Source: Terripilifer sp031921685 (GTDB taxonomy: Bacteria; Pseudomonadota; Alphaproteobacteria; Rhizobiales; Beijerinckiaceae). From it: a stretch of 64,000 nt of DNA. The position numbers and the translations under genes are program-made. Location of the stretch: positions 868,001 through 932,000 of the forward strand of contig NZ_JAPDHU010000003.1 of the NCBI RefSeq assembly GCF_031921685.1. The letters run 5' to 3'. Numbering within the stretch: the first letter of the stretch is position 1; every line of letters begins with the position of its first letter. Under the pieces are notes generated by a model. The model did no database searches. It saw only the letters and a list, made by a program, of their open reading frames with translations, and was not told where the DNA came from. This document shows positions 35,442 to 44,384 of the stretch, one piece after another.

Positions 35442-36293
35442 TTATCTCTCCGAACGTGGCAGCGACCAGGGCGCGAGCCATTTCTGGATGAACACCATCA
35501 ACTGGAAGAAGCACAGGCTGATCGCCACCAGGATCGCCAGCGAGGCGAAACTGTGATTGATCTTGAAGAACGATGTCGAGAACATGATCATGTAGCCGAG
35601 GCCCTTTTCGGCCGCGACGAATTCCGCCACCACGGCACCAACCACCGACAAAGTCGTGGCGATCTTCAGCGCGCTAAAAATGTAAGGCAGTGCGAACGGC
35701 AGACGGATCTGCGTATATTCACGCCAGCGGCTGGCCCGCAACGAACGCGACAATTCAATCAATTCTTCCGGCGTCGCCAACAGGCCGGCCGTGGTTGTCA
35801 CGACGATCGGGAAGAAGGTAATCAGAAATGTGATCACCACGCGCGGCAGATCGGACGCCCCCAAGGTCACCACGATGATCGGCGCGACGGCGACGATCGG
35901 CATGGAGTGAACCACGACGATCAGGGGATAAAGCGTGCGCGACAGCAATTTCGACGACGATAGGGCAATGGCCAGCGGAATCGAAATCACCACCGCCGCG
36001 AGATAACCCATCAGAGCCACGCGGATCGTCGCCCAGGCATGCCCCAACCACAGATCGCCGGAGATATCGCGCGCGCCCATCACGATGGCGCTCGGCGGCG
36101 GCAGCAGAAAGCTCGGCACGCGGAACAGCCGGCAGCCGGCCTCCCAGACGATCAGCAAAGTGAGGAAGGCGAGCAGCGGCGCGACCTTATTCGCCAGGGC
36201 CGCGATATTGAGACCCAACGTGGCCTTGCGTGGCTCCGCCTCAGGCGGCGCGACGGCTGAAGAGGCTGGCGCGGATGTGGTTGGCGAGAGCAT
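35442..36293 (-). CDS. NitT/TauT-type ABC transporter permease
   Basis: An inner-membrane permease with about six transmembrane segments. It has the BPD_transp_1 coupling loop EELIELSRSLRASRWREYTQIRLPFALPYIFSALK (near residues 155-190) and the closing segment ending in WLAPWSLPRSER. The ATG at 36293 makes it overlap the upstream ATPase gene by 53 bp, so the true start may be a later alternative codon. It is the last gene of the operon oxygenase-VOC-binding protein-ATPase-permease. Confidence 0.85.
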   Translation of the reverse strand: MLSPTTSAPASSAVAPPEAEPRKATLGLNIAALANKVAPLLAFLTLLIVWEAGCRLFRVPSFLLPPPSAIVMGARDISGDLWLGHAWATIRVALMGYLAAVVISIPLAIALSSSKLLSRTLYPLIVVVHSMPIVAVAPIIVVTLGASDLPRVVITFLITFFPIVVTTTAGLLATPEELIELSRSLRASRWREYTQIRLPFALPYIFSALKIATTLSVVGAVVAEFVAAEKGLGYMIMFSTSFFKINHSFASLAILVAISLCFFQLMVFIQKWLAPWSLPRSER

Positions 36294-37020
36294 TGAACTG
36301 GGGATCCGACAGTGAAGCAAGGGAGCGCGGACGCGGCACGCGCACGTCGAGCACTTCGCGCACTGCACCAGGGCGCGGCGTCATGACGATGATGCGATCG
36401 GCGAGCAGGACCGCCTCGGGGATGGAATGGGTGATGAACAAGACCGTCTTGGGCTTTTCGGCCCAGATGCGCATGAGTTCGAAACTCATCTCATCGCGCG
36501 TCAGGGCATCGAGCGCCGAGAACGGTTCGTCCATCAGGAGAATGTCGGGATCGAGCAGCAGCGCCCGAGCGATCGCCACGCGCTGCTGCATGCCACCGGA
36601 CAATTGATCGATCCCGGCACCGGCGAAGGCACCGAGTTCGACCAGATCGAGCAATTCCCGCGCCCGCGTCTTTTCGGCTTCCGTGACGCGTCCATATTTA
36701 TGGCGCATCGGAAAGGTGACGTTGTCGAGCACGTTATACCAGGGCAGCAAAGTCGGCCGCTGAAACACGATGCCGATTTCGTCGCGTGGCTCCGTGACTT
36801 TCATGCCGAAGATTTCGACGCTGCCGCCGGTCGGAAACACCAGCCCGGCGAGCAGGCGCAGCAAGGTCGACTTGCCGCAGCCCGAGGGCCCAAGCACTGC
36901 GACGAATTCGTGCCGGCCGATGTCGAACGACAGATTGTCGAGCGCCCGCACCCGTCCGCCATCGTCGCGGGTGAAATCCTGCACCACATTGCGAAAGCGG
37001 ATGACGGGTTCGTCCATCAC
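36241..37020 (-). CDS. NitT/TauT-type ABC transporter ATP-binding protein
   Basis: A 259-residue ATPase. Walker A is GPSGCGKST, the Q-loop block is IGIVFQRPTLLPWYNVLDNV, the signature is LSGGMQQRVAIARAL and Walker B is ILLMDEP. The LLPW block is characteristic of the nitrate/sulfonate/taurine family. The start is the first of two adjacent ATGs. It lies 15 bp after the binding-protein gene and overlaps the permease gene. Confidence 0.92.
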   Translation of the reverse strand: MMDEPVIRFRNVVQDFTRDDGGRVRALDNLSFDIGRHEFVAVLGPSGCGKSTLLRLLAGLVFPTGGSVEIFGMKVTEPRDEIGIVFQRPTLLPWYNVLDNVTFPMRHKYGRVTEAEKTRARELLDLVELGAFAGAGIDQLSGGMQQRVAIARALLLDPDILLMDEPFSALDALTRDEMSFELMRIWAEKPKTVLFITHSIPEAVLLADRIIVMTPRPGAVREVLDVRVPRPRSLASLSDPQFNALANHIRASLFSRRAA

Positions 37021-37035
37021 ACCTGTCCCATCATC

Positions 37036-38040
37036 CTATTTGGGCAAGAAGGAACGGTTGAGCGTTTTTTCCGGATCGATCTTGTCGAGCGGAATGTTCT
37101 GCGACTTGGCCGTCCATTCCCAAGTCACCGCAACACGCTTGGCATCCAGAGCGCCAAGTCCTTCGGCCTTGGTGATGGCATTGTCGAGCAAGGGCACGAT
37201 GGTCAGGAACTGCTCCTCGACAAGCTTGGCGTCCATTTCCGGAAACTGCACCTTCATCGAGCGGGCGACGTCCTTGGGATCGGCCAGTGCCATCTGCGCC
37301 GCCTTCAGCCACGCCTTGACAACCTTGCGCACCACTTCGGGCCGTTCCTTGATCGCCTTGTCGGAAGCAAAGACCGAATAGCCGTAGCCGTCATAGCCAT
37401 ATTCCGACCACGGCAGCATTTTCAGCTTCTTGCCGGTCTCGCCCAGTGCCCGCACGAAGGGCGGCGAAGCGGTAGTCCAGTTGATGGTCGCATCGACCTG
37501 GCCCGTGGCCAGCATCGGCACCAACGCCGCCGGATCGACCTTGATCAAGGTGATCTTCTTTTCATCGATGCCGTTATTGGCGAGGATCAGTGGCCAGATG
37601 ACGTTCGACGAAGTGAAGGTCGCCGTTGCCACTTTCTTGCCGACGAGATCCTTCAGCGAGGTCACGCCCGAACCCTCGACCGTGAAGGTCGCATCCGGCT
37701 GCACCGGGAAAGCACTGGCAACCACCGACACCGGCACGTCTCCCTGCGCCTTGGCCTGCAGGAAGGCCGCCAAGCCACCGCTGCCCACATCGGCCGTTCC
37801 CGTGGCGATACGCGTCACCACTTCCGACGAGCCGCGCGCCGACTGGATCGTCACATCAAGCCCTTCGGCGGCGAACAGGCCTTTCTCCAAAGCATAGAAC
37901 GGAATGGCCTTGTCGCCACCCGGCAGCCAGTCATTCATATAAACGACTTTCTCGGCCGCATGCGCACCGGCACCGGCGCCCAGAACGATGGTTGCCGCAA
38001 CGAGATGACGGCCAACAGCACGGATCACAGCATGAAACAT
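37036..38040 (-). CDS. NMT1/TauA-type ABC transporter substrate-binding protein
   Basis: A 334-residue periplasmic protein with a signal peptide (ending GAHAAEK). The fold opening VVYMNDWLPGGDKAIPFYALEKGLF and ESGIDVTIQSARGSSEVVTRIATGTADVG-like block are typical of NMT1/THI5-type receptors. The ATG at 38040 follows AAAGGAGT. The ligand is unknown, but its operon begins with a 2OG oxygenase and a VOC gene, so the imported compound is probably their substrate. Confidence 0.88.
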   Translation of the reverse strand: MFHAVIRAVGRHLVAATIVLGAGAGAHAAEKVVYMNDWLPGGDKAIPFYALEKGLFAAEGLDVTIQSARGSSEVVTRIATGTADVGSGGLAAFLQAKAQGDVPVSVVASAFPVQPDATFTVEGSGVTSLKDLVGKKVATATFTSSNVIWPLILANNGIDEKKITLIKVDPAALVPMLATGQVDATINWTTASPPFVRALGETGKKLKMLPWSEYGYDGYGYSVFASDKAIKERPEVVRKVVKAWLKAAQMALADPKDVARSMKVQFPEMDAKLVEEQFLTIVPLLDNAITKAEGLGALDAKRVAVTWEWTAKSQNIPLDKIDPEKTLNRSFLPK

Positions 38041-38102
38041 GGATGACTCCTTTGAAAGATTGAAAGCAACGCACATGCCAGCCCTCACCGGACGCAGCGC
38101 CG

Positions 38103-38567
38103 TCATGTGGTCACACGAAAGGGAAGCGCCCCGCTCTTCTCGATCTCGGTCCAGGGCGTGCGCGGGCCGACGCGGTGATTGACGCGGAAAATATTGCCTT
38201 CCGGATCTTCGAGAACCGCCTGGCGCGCATTGTAATAGGTGTCGTAGGGCGGCTTGACGATGCGTCCGCCGCTTTCCGTAACTTGCGCCGCCGTAGCATC
38301 GACGACAGCCGCATCGCCGACTTCGATGGTGAAATAGGCGCGCACCGGCGCGCGTCCCTCTCCCGCGCGATCGGCAATGCCAAGCAGGTCATAGGCCTGC
38401 GGCGCATTGAAGCCGAGCTCGACACCATGCGCATCGAGGCAGCGATAGATCGGCGAACGGTGCGCCTCGATCTCGGGAAAGCCGAACAGATCAGCATAGA
38501 ATGCCGCGAGACGATCGGGATCGCGCGCCAGAATGTTCACATAAGCGATACGCGGCGCGCCACTCAT
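38103..38567 (-). CDS. Single-domain VOC family protein
   Basis: A 154-residue glyoxalase/bleomycin-resistance fold protein (RIAYVNILARDPDRLAAFYADLFGFPEI; closing block VLEDPEGNIFRVNH). The usual first metal ligand is replaced by asparagine (YVNIL) and the terminal Glu position is occupied by other residues, so canonical VOC metal chemistry is doubtful. It overlaps the upstream 2OG oxygenase gene by 4 bp and precedes the NitT-type transporter by 62 bp. Confidence 0.85.
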   Translation of the reverse strand: MSGAPRIAYVNILARDPDRLAAFYADLFGFPEIEAHRSPIYRCLDAHGVELGFNAPQAYDLLGIADRAGEGRAPVRAYFTIEVGDAAVVDATAAQVTESGGRIVKPPYDTYYNARQAVLEDPEGNIFRVNHRVGPRTPWTEIEKSGALPFRVTT

Positions 38568-39571
38568 GATACCGCCTTCGGCGCATAGCCGTAGGAGCGA
38601 CGAAACATTTCCGCCGTATGCTCGTAAGCCGTGCAGGCTTCGAACCGGCGCGGATGCCCTGCCGTGATACTGCCGGGGACCGCATCGATCATCGCATCGG
38701 GCCGCGGGCTGTAAAAGAACGGCGCCGAATAGCGATCATGCCCGCTACGATTGTTTTTCACCCGATGGAAATTCGAATTGTAGAGACCATTGGTCCAGCG
38801 CGCCATGAGATCGCCGAGGTTGATGACGAAAGAGCCGTCGATCGGCGGCGCTTCGATCCAATCGCCATCGGCATTGCGCACTTCCAGACCGCCGGTTGCG
38901 TCCTGCGCCAGGATGGTAACGCCGCCCCAATCCGTATGCGCCCCCGCGCCGATTTGATTGAACAGAGCGTTTTCGGGCTGTGGCGGGTATTTGATGAGCC
39001 GCGCCGTGCCAGAAGGCATGTCGAAGAAAGAGCCAAACCAATTCGCCGGCAAATCGAGCGACAATGCCAACAAAGCCAGCAACCGATCGCCGAGCGAACG
39101 CATCTCTGCCCAATAGTCGATCATATGTGCGCGAAATTCCGGCAGCTCCTCCGGCCATTGATTGTGGCCGAAGTTGCGGATGTGCTTGATCGCCCAGGGA
39201 TGATCGTCCGGCAATTCCATGCCGCTGTAGAAACTTTCCTTGAGATCGGGCGGCGCCGCCTTTGCCTTGTCGTCCTGGCTATCCAGCACCTGGCCGCCGA
39301 CCGGCTCATAGCCGGCCGTGGTCGGTGATTTCTTCATGTGGATCGCCATCTTCCGCTCATGCGGCAGATCGAAGAACGCCTTGGCGAATTGAAAATGCCG
39401 CTCCATCAGCGCGGCAGGCACGCCATGCCCGGTGATGTAAAAGAAACCCGTCTCGCGACAGGCACGATGAATGTCCCAGGCCACGGCCTGCGCGCCGGCC
39501 GCATCGACGGCACGGGCGAGATCGATCAGAGGTATGGTTTTCGCGGCTTTCGGCGGCTCGTAGAGATGCAT
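38564..39571 (-). CDS. Fe(II)/2-oxoglutarate oxygenase, isopenicillin-N-synthase-like
   Basis: A 335-residue DIOX-type oxygenase. The N-terminal DIOX_N part is at 11-130 (IPLIDLAR, CRETGFFYITGHGVP). The double-stranded helix carries iron ligands H212-x-D214 (AHTDWG) and H269 (NFHRV), with the 2-oxoglutarate-binding R280-x-S282 (RYS). The ATG at 39571 is preferred to a start ten codons upstream. It heads the minus-strand operon with the VOC and NitT-type transporter genes and is divergent from the LysR gene. The substrate is unknown. Confidence 0.9.
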   Translation of the reverse strand: MHLYEPPKAAKTIPLIDLARAVDAAGAQAVAWDIHRACRETGFFYITGHGVPAALMERHFQFAKAFFDLPHERKMAIHMKKSPTTAGYEPVGGQVLDSQDDKAKAAPPDLKESFYSGMELPDDHPWAIKHIRNFGHNQWPEELPEFRAHMIDYWAEMRSLGDRLLALLALSLDLPANWFGSFFDMPSGTARLIKYPPQPENALFNQIGAGAHTDWGGVTILAQDATGGLEVRNADGDWIEAPPIDGSFVINLGDLMARWTNGLYNSNFHRVKNNRSGHDRYSAPFFYSPRPDAMIDAVPGSITAGHPRRFEACTAYEHTAEMFRRSYGYAPKAVS

Positions 39572-39647
39572 GCGCTGTCCTGACGGTGATGGGCGAACCA
39601 CACCACGCAGCTGGATCAGCGCCCATCAGCGCCCGCCGTATGTCGCG

Positions 39648-39665
39648 ATAACCTGCTGCTTATGC
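39648..39665 (-). promoter_or_regulatory. ATAA-N8-TTAT box next to the lysR-type gene
   Basis: On the minus strand this reads GCATAA-N8-TTAT, the same core and spacing as two boxes at 42.95 and 43.24 kb. It lies in the 192-bp gap between the divergent 2OG oxygenase and lysR-type genes. The extra upstream TTAT-N7 half present in the other two copies is imperfect here. Confidence 0.4.
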
Positions 39666-39763
39666 CGGCAATTCCAAAGCTTCTTCTTGGCCGAGAACAG
39701 GTCGTCCCTCGACTGGCATCGCAAATGCATAATGATTCTAATCGATGCACGGGAATCCGGACC

Positions 39764-40789
39764 ATGAGCGTATTGGGACGACGAGAACTCGACATCCGCC
39801 TGCTGCGCGTGTTGCAGCTTCTGCTGCAGGAACGCAGCGTTTCACGGGTTGCTGAACGGCTGGGCCAAAGCCAGCCGGCGGTCAGCGCCACCCTGCGCCA
39901 ACTGCGCGAAATCATTGGCGATCAGCTCCTCGTGCGCAGCGGCAACAGCCTGGTGCCAACGGCGCGCGCCGTCGAAATCTCCGATACGGTCGATGCCACG
40001 CTCGCCGGGTTCGATCAAATCGCCACCTGGCGCGATGAGATCCAGCCGGAGATCGCCCGCCGCCACGTGCGCATCGTCGCGTCGAACGGTCTCGCCGTAC
40101 TGTTCGTACCTCGCCTGGTCGAATTGCTGCGAAAAGAGGCACCTGGCGTCGAACTGGAATTCTGTGGCGTGCCGATCGACGGCTCGCTGCCGAAGCGGCT
40201 CGAAAGCGGCGAAGTCGATCTCATCATCGGCAATTGGCCCTCGCCGGCCGAAGACCTACGCATCGCGCCTTTGATGGAAACCGACATCGTCTGCATGGTG
40301 CGGCCCTCCCATCCGCTGGCCAAACAGACGGCGCTCGATCTCGAATGCTACATGGAACAGGCCCATGTCTCGCCGACGCCGACGGCGGTGATGCATTGGA
40401 GCCCGATCGACGGACGGCTGGCGCAGATGCACCGGCAGCGCAATGTCGCCATTTCCGTGCCTGAATATTCGATGATCCCCTATGTGCTTTCGCGCGCCGA
40501 TCTCTTGTTCACCACCGCCCGGCCCTTCGCCGAGCATCTTGCTTCCTTCATGCCGTTTTCCATTCTTGGCGCACCACCGGAGCTGGGTCGGATGAAATTC
40601 TATATGCTGTGGCACGAACGGGCCCATAATTCCGCATTCGAACGCTGGCTGCGCGACATCGTGCGCAAGGTCGCCGCCGAAATTCGCTCGATCGACACGC
40701 CACCCGCCCTGCATAAGTCGCCGGTGATGGCCCCCATAATGGCGCAGCAGATGGCCGCTCAAAGGAGCAAGGCTTTTACTCCCAGATGA
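39764..40789 (+). CDS. LysR-family transcriptional regulator
   Basis: A 341-residue regulator. The N-terminal winged helix-turn-helix is RRELDIRLLRVLQLLLQERSVSRVAERLGQSQPAVSATLRQLRE (residues about 6-50). A LysR effector-binding domain follows (about 95-300; VRIVASNGLAVLFVPRLVELLRKEAPGVELEF). The shape is close to the NahR/NodD-type subgroup, which senses aromatic effectors. It is divergent from the oxygenase-transporter operon and upstream of a Rieske gene, so it is the probable local activator. The ATG at 39764 fits the domain start. Confidence 0.9.
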   Translation: MSVLGRRELDIRLLRVLQLLLQERSVSRVAERLGQSQPAVSATLRQLREIIGDQLLVRSGNSLVPTARAVEISDTVDATLAGFDQIATWRDEIQPEIARRHVRIVASNGLAVLFVPRLVELLRKEAPGVELEFCGVPIDGSLPKRLESGEVDLIIGNWPSPAEDLRIAPLMETDIVCMVRPSHPLAKQTALDLECYMEQAHVSPTPTAVMHWSPIDGRLAQMHRQRNVAISVPEYSMIPYVLSRADLLFTTARPFAEHLASFMPFSILGAPPELGRMKFYMLWHERAHNSAFERWLRDIVRKVAAEIRSIDTPPALHKSPVMAPIMAQQMAAQRSKAFTPR

Positions 40790-40847
40790 AGGCTGCGACC
40801 GCGCATCAGCATGGGCGGATCAGCAGCATGAAGCTGGAGCCGACCCA

Positions 40848-41861
40848 ATGCTGGTGACGAAACAGAATGTCTTCCGCAAGTTCTGGTATGCGACCGTTTC
40901 GGTCGAGTCCCTGAAGGACGGGCCGAAACCATTCGTTCTCTTGAATGAAAAACTGGTGCTCTTCCTCGACGCCGACGGCAAGACCGGCTGTCTGGAAGAC
41001 CGCTGCTGCCACCGCACCGCCAAATTGTCGAAAGGCTGGATGAAGAACGGCAATCTGGTCTGCGGCTATCACGGCTGGGAATATGACCGCGACGGCAAGC
41101 TCGTCACCATCCCACAGTTTCCTGCGGACCAGGCCCTGCCTGACTGCAAGGTGAAAAACTATCGTACCGCCGAGCGCTACGGCTATGTCTGGGTGGCGCT
41201 GGAGGAGCCGTTGCAGCCGATCCCCGAATTCGAGGAAGAAGGCATGCCGGGCTGGCGCCGCATCCACCAGTTCTACGACATCTGGCAAACCTCATCCCTG
41301 CGCCTGATGGAAAACTCCTTCGACAATTCCCACTTCGCCTTCGTCCACAAAGGCACGTTCGGCGACATCAACCAGCCGAAGCCCGAGAAATACGAAATCA
41401 CCGAAAAGGATTGGGGCTTTGAGGCGGAAACCATCGTCACCGTGGTCAATCCGCCCAATGCCGAGCGTATCACCGGCACGCGCGATCCCTATACCAAGCG
41501 GCATATGCGCAATCGCTGGTTCGTGCCCTTCTCGCGTCGCCTCGACATGGAATATCCATCCGGCCTGCGTCATATCATTATGAATTGCGCCACGCCGATT
41601 GACGACAAATCCATTCAAGTCGTGCAGATTCTCTTCCGCAACGACGACGAAGCGAGCTGCTCGACACAGGAACTGATCGACTGGGACGCGGCCATCCTGG
41701 TCGAGGATCGCGAAATCCTCGAATCAACGTCGCCCGATGCCATCGTCGATATGAGTCGGCGTCTTGAAATGCACATGCCGTCCGACCGGCCGGGCATGAT
41801 CATGCGTCGCCGCCTGCTCGACCTGATGAAGCAACATGGCGAGGAAGAAATACCCGCCTGA
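40848..41861 (+). CDS. Rieske aromatic-ring-hydroxylating oxygenase, alpha subunit type (1)
   Basis: A 337-residue terminal oxygenase. The Rieske [2Fe-2S] centre is C53-x-H55 and C72-x2-H75 (RCCHR...CGYHGW). The mononuclear iron site is D159, H162 and H167 (NSFDNSHFAFVH). The size is that of the vanillate O-demethylase/phthalate-type single-component group. It follows the lysR gene by 58 bp and ends at a strong bidirectional terminator. It is a clear paralogue of the Rieske gene at 43.3 kb, with identical spacing of all ligands. No reductase is encoded nearby. Confidence 0.93.
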   Translation: MLVTKQNVFRKFWYATVSVESLKDGPKPFVLLNEKLVLFLDADGKTGCLEDRCCHRTAKLSKGWMKNGNLVCGYHGWEYDRDGKLVTIPQFPADQALPDCKVKNYRTAERYGYVWVALEEPLQPIPEFEEEGMPGWRRIHQFYDIWQTSSLRLMENSFDNSHFAFVHKGTFGDINQPKPEKYEITEKDWGFEAETIVTVVNPPNAERITGTRDPYTKRHMRNRWFVPFSRRLDMEYPSGLRHIIMNCATPIDDKSIQVVQILFRNDDEASCSTQELIDWDAAILVEDREILESTSPDAIVDMSRRLEMHMPSDRPGMIMRRRLLDLMKQHGEEEIPA

Positions 41862-41879
41862 AATAAGATCACGAAAATA

Positions 41880-41909
41880 AAAAAGGCGGGGCCGCGACCC
41901 CGCCTTTTT
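41880..41909. terminator. Bidirectional intrinsic terminator
   Basis: AAAAAGGCGGGG and CCCCGCCTTTTT form a 12-bp perfect stem around CCGCGA. Both strands show a GC-rich stem followed by a T-tract. It lies between the convergent stops of the Rieske gene (41861) and the TauD-like gene (41928), so it can serve both. Confidence 0.9.
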
Positions 41910-41927
41910 AATTGTCTTCGCTCCGGT

Positions 41928-42815
41928 TCAATGGTGCTGCAACGCAGCCTCGACATCGGAGGTCATCGCCGCCGCCGCGAACGGCCGCATCCAGGTGCGG
42001 TAGACGAGACGGATATATTTCTCCTCGTCATAAGGCGTGGCGCGATGCAAAGTGCCGACGTCGTTCCAGATCAAGCAGTCGCCCGCGCGCCATTTATGCG
42101 CATAGACGAACTGCGGCTGCGTGCAATGTTCGACGAGTTCGTTCACCAGCGCCCAGCTTTCCTCCTCCTCCATGCCCTCGATGCGCTTGGTGGAGCCATT
42201 GGTGATGAACAGGGATTTGCGCCCATCCACGTCGCTTTTCACGACGATCGGATGAATCACGTCCTGCATCCGCGCCATCTCCTCGGGCGAAAGCACGCTG
42301 CGGCTGTATTTCTGGATGAGATGCGCGCGATTGTGAACGATGCTCAGTTTTTCCAGTTCCGCCTGGCGCTTCTCCGGCAAGGCATCGAAAGCCGCCGCCG
42401 CATCGGCGACGAGCGTATCGGAGCCTTCCGGCGGGCATTCGACACCATAGAGCATCGTGCGCAGGCCAAGCTTTTGATAGGTCGTTCCATCGGTATGCCA
42501 GTTGCGCCCTGCATCGCGCACACCGATAAGCTTGCCGTCGACCATCTTGTTGGACAAGATCGAGATGCCCGGAAAATCCGGGTGCGGCCCCGTATAGTTT
42601 TGCGGACTGACCCGTCCCAGACGGCTGGAAACGTCCATGACCTGTTTCGGGCTGAGCTTTTGGTCACGTACGACGACCACTGCATAACGACGACACAGAT
42701 CGTCAAAGGCCAGCAATTCCTCTTCGCTCGCCGTCGGCAGATCGAGATCGAGAATCTCGACCGCAAATCCGTCCTTCAGCCATCGCGTCTTCAGGTCCGG
42801 TATAACCGCAGCCAT
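41928..42815 (-). CDS. TauD/TfdA-family Fe(II)/2-oxoglutarate dioxygenase
   Basis: A 295-residue oxygenase. The iron ligands are H107-x-D109 (NWHTDGT) and H257 (VGTLHRATPY), with the 2-oxoglutarate-binding Arg in LVYRTWMRP. The ATG at 42815 follows AAAGGAGG. Relatives act on taurine, aryloxyacetates and other acids; the substrate here is unknown. It is divergent from the second Rieske gene across a 518-bp region with two matching operator-like boxes. Confidence 0.92.
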   Translation of the reverse strand: MAAVIPDLKTRWLKDGFAVEILDLDLPTASEEELLAFDDLCRRYAVVVVRDQKLSPKQVMDVSSRLGRVSPQNYTGPHPDFPGISILSNKMVDGKLIGVRDAGRNWHTDGTTYQKLGLRTMLYGVECPPEGSDTLVADAAAAFDALPEKRQAELEKLSIVHNRAHLIQKYSRSVLSPEEMARMQDVIHPIVVKSDVDGRKSLFITNGSTKRIEGMEEEESWALVNELVEHCTQPQFVYAHKWRAGDCLIWNDVGTLHRATPYDEEKYIRLVYRTWMRPFAAAAMTSDVEAALQHH

Positions 42816-42952
42816 CGCTGCCTCCTTTCCAAGCGGGATCAATCTCCCATCGGCAGGCCTCTCGGCAGCCCCATCGACAAGCCAGGCTCATCGTCGCCGC
42901 GCCATCCGTGGCATCATGAGCGCGCCCGGTGTCCCCTCCCATGAGGCGAGGT

Positions 42953-42983
42953 TTATAGCTCGCATAAGATGTCGATTATTGGC
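42953..42983 (+). promoter_or_regulatory. LysR-type box, copy 1 (TTAT-N7-ATAA-N8-TTATTGGC)
   Basis: A 31-bp element matching copy 2 (43236-43266) at 24 positions in the same orientation. The TTAT-N7-ATAA half is a 15-bp interrupted dyad of the T-N11-A form typical of LysR-type regulators. The conserved right part reads CGATTATTGGC. It is about 138 bp upstream of the leftward TauD-like start (42815). Apart from the two boxes, the region 42816-43333 shows no gene. Confidence 0.6.
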
Positions 42984-43235
42984 TGGCCGGCCGGAAGCAG
43001 GCTCCAGCGTTTTTCGCCTTTCTATGGCGCATCGTGGCAACGCCCATACGATTTGCGGCGCGCATAACCCTCAATCGACACTTATTTCACCACGCGATGC
43101 GGCTTGTGATTGAATAATTGCGTAGCTGATCCTGCCCGCTTTCTGGGCTGATCGATCGGGCCTCGCATGCAGCGCGCGCAACCGGCCGCATTGCTGAGCA
43201 CGATCCGCACCAACATTCATCGCATGAGATCGAGC

Positions 43236-43266
43236 TTATGGGTCGCATAAAGCTGCGATTATTGGC
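43236..43266 (+). promoter_or_regulatory. LysR-type box, copy 2 (TTAT-N7-ATAA-N8-TTATTGGC)
   Basis: Second copy of the 31-bp element, 283 bp from copy 1 and 67 bp before the second Rieske gene's ATG (43334). TTATG-N5-CATAA here forms a perfect local dyad. Position and form suit an activator site for the rightward Rieske-transporter operon. Confidence 0.6.
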
Positions 43267-43333
43267 GCTTCTCTTGCTTGCGTGAATGATGCGGAACGTT
43301 CGTCGCTCACGACCCCCCTTTCAGTCGAGGTGC

Positions 43334-44365
43334 ATGATGTTGATGACGCAGGAACCGATGCTCAGGCGCTTCTGGCATTGCCTGTTTCCCGTTTCCGATC
43401 TCACCGAAAAACCCCGTCCGTTTCGTCTTCTCGGTGAAGACATCGTCGTCTGGAAAGACCTCGACGGCAAACCCCATGCGGTTCAGGACCGCTGCCCCCA
43501 TCGCACCGCCAAACTCTCGCTTGGCACTCTCAACAACGGCTATATCGTCTGCCCCTATCACGGCTGGGCCTTCGACGGAGAGGGCACCTGTAAGCTCATC
43601 CCTCAGGAAACTGCTGTACGGCAGCGCGCCATCCATGTGCGCGCTTACCACTGCGCGGAACGCTATGGACAGGTCTGGGTCTGTCTCGACGAACCGGCCT
43701 TCGACATCCCCTATATCGAGCCCTATGGCATGCCGGGCTTCCGCCAGGTCTTCGAATTCTCGGAGGATTGGGCCTGCACGCCGTTGCGCATCATGGAGAA
43801 CGAGTTCGACGCGGCGCATCTCTCCTTCGTTCACGCAACGAGCTTTGGCAGCACCGATCCCATCCCCAATCTGCCGAGCATCGAACTCTTCGACGACGGT
43901 TTCATCGCGCGCAGCCGCCCGGCCGTGCGCAATCCCGAAGGGTTACGCGTTTCGCTGCACACCACTGAGGACACGACGGTCCGGATGACCACCGGCCGCT
44001 ACTATGTACCGTTCTTCCGCGTCACCGAGATCGCTTATCCCAACGGCCTAAAGAACATCCTCGTCACCGCGCTGACGCCGATTGATGACCGCAACACGCG
44101 GTTCAATCAGTTCGTTCTGCGCAACGACACGGAAGCGGAAGTCAGCACGGAACAGGTGATCGCCTTCGATCGCATGGTGACCCTGGAAGACAAAGCCATT
44201 CTCGAATCGACCGATCCCGACGTTCCCTTCGATAACTCTGAAGGCGAGGAGGAACATATGGCGAGCGACCGGCCAGGCCTTCTGATGCGCAAGCTAGTCC
44301 GCTCTGTCTGCGACGACTTGCGAGCCAAATCAACTCCCAAGGAAATCGAACTTGCGGGCGCCTGA
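43334..44365 (+). CDS. Rieske aromatic-ring-hydroxylating oxygenase, alpha subunit type (2)
   Basis: A 343-residue terminal oxygenase. The Rieske site is C54-x-H56 and C73-x2-H76 (RCPHR...CPYHGW); the catalytic iron site is D159, H162 and H167 (NEFDAAHLSFVH). The ATG at 43334 follows GAGGTG; the frame is open from 43286. It begins an operon with two binding proteins, an ATPase and a permease, the next gene starting 19 bp after its stop. Its last seven codons (EIELAGA) reappear as a scar at 45422-45445. Confidence 0.93.
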   Translation: MMLMTQEPMLRRFWHCLFPVSDLTEKPRPFRLLGEDIVVWKDLDGKPHAVQDRCPHRTAKLSLGTLNNGYIVCPYHGWAFDGEGTCKLIPQETAVRQRAIHVRAYHCAERYGQVWVCLDEPAFDIPYIEPYGMPGFRQVFEFSEDWACTPLRIMENEFDAAHLSFVHATSFGSTDPIPNLPSIELFDDGFIARSRPAVRNPEGLRVSLHTTEDTTVRMTTGRYYVPFFRVTEIAYPNGLKNILVTALTPIDDRNTRFNQFVLRNDTEAEVSTEQVIAFDRMVTLEDKAILESTDPDVPFDNSEGEEEHMASDRPGLLMRKLVRSVCDDLRAKSTPKEIELAGA

Positions 44366-44384
44366 GCGCCAAAAGGAGCGAGCG

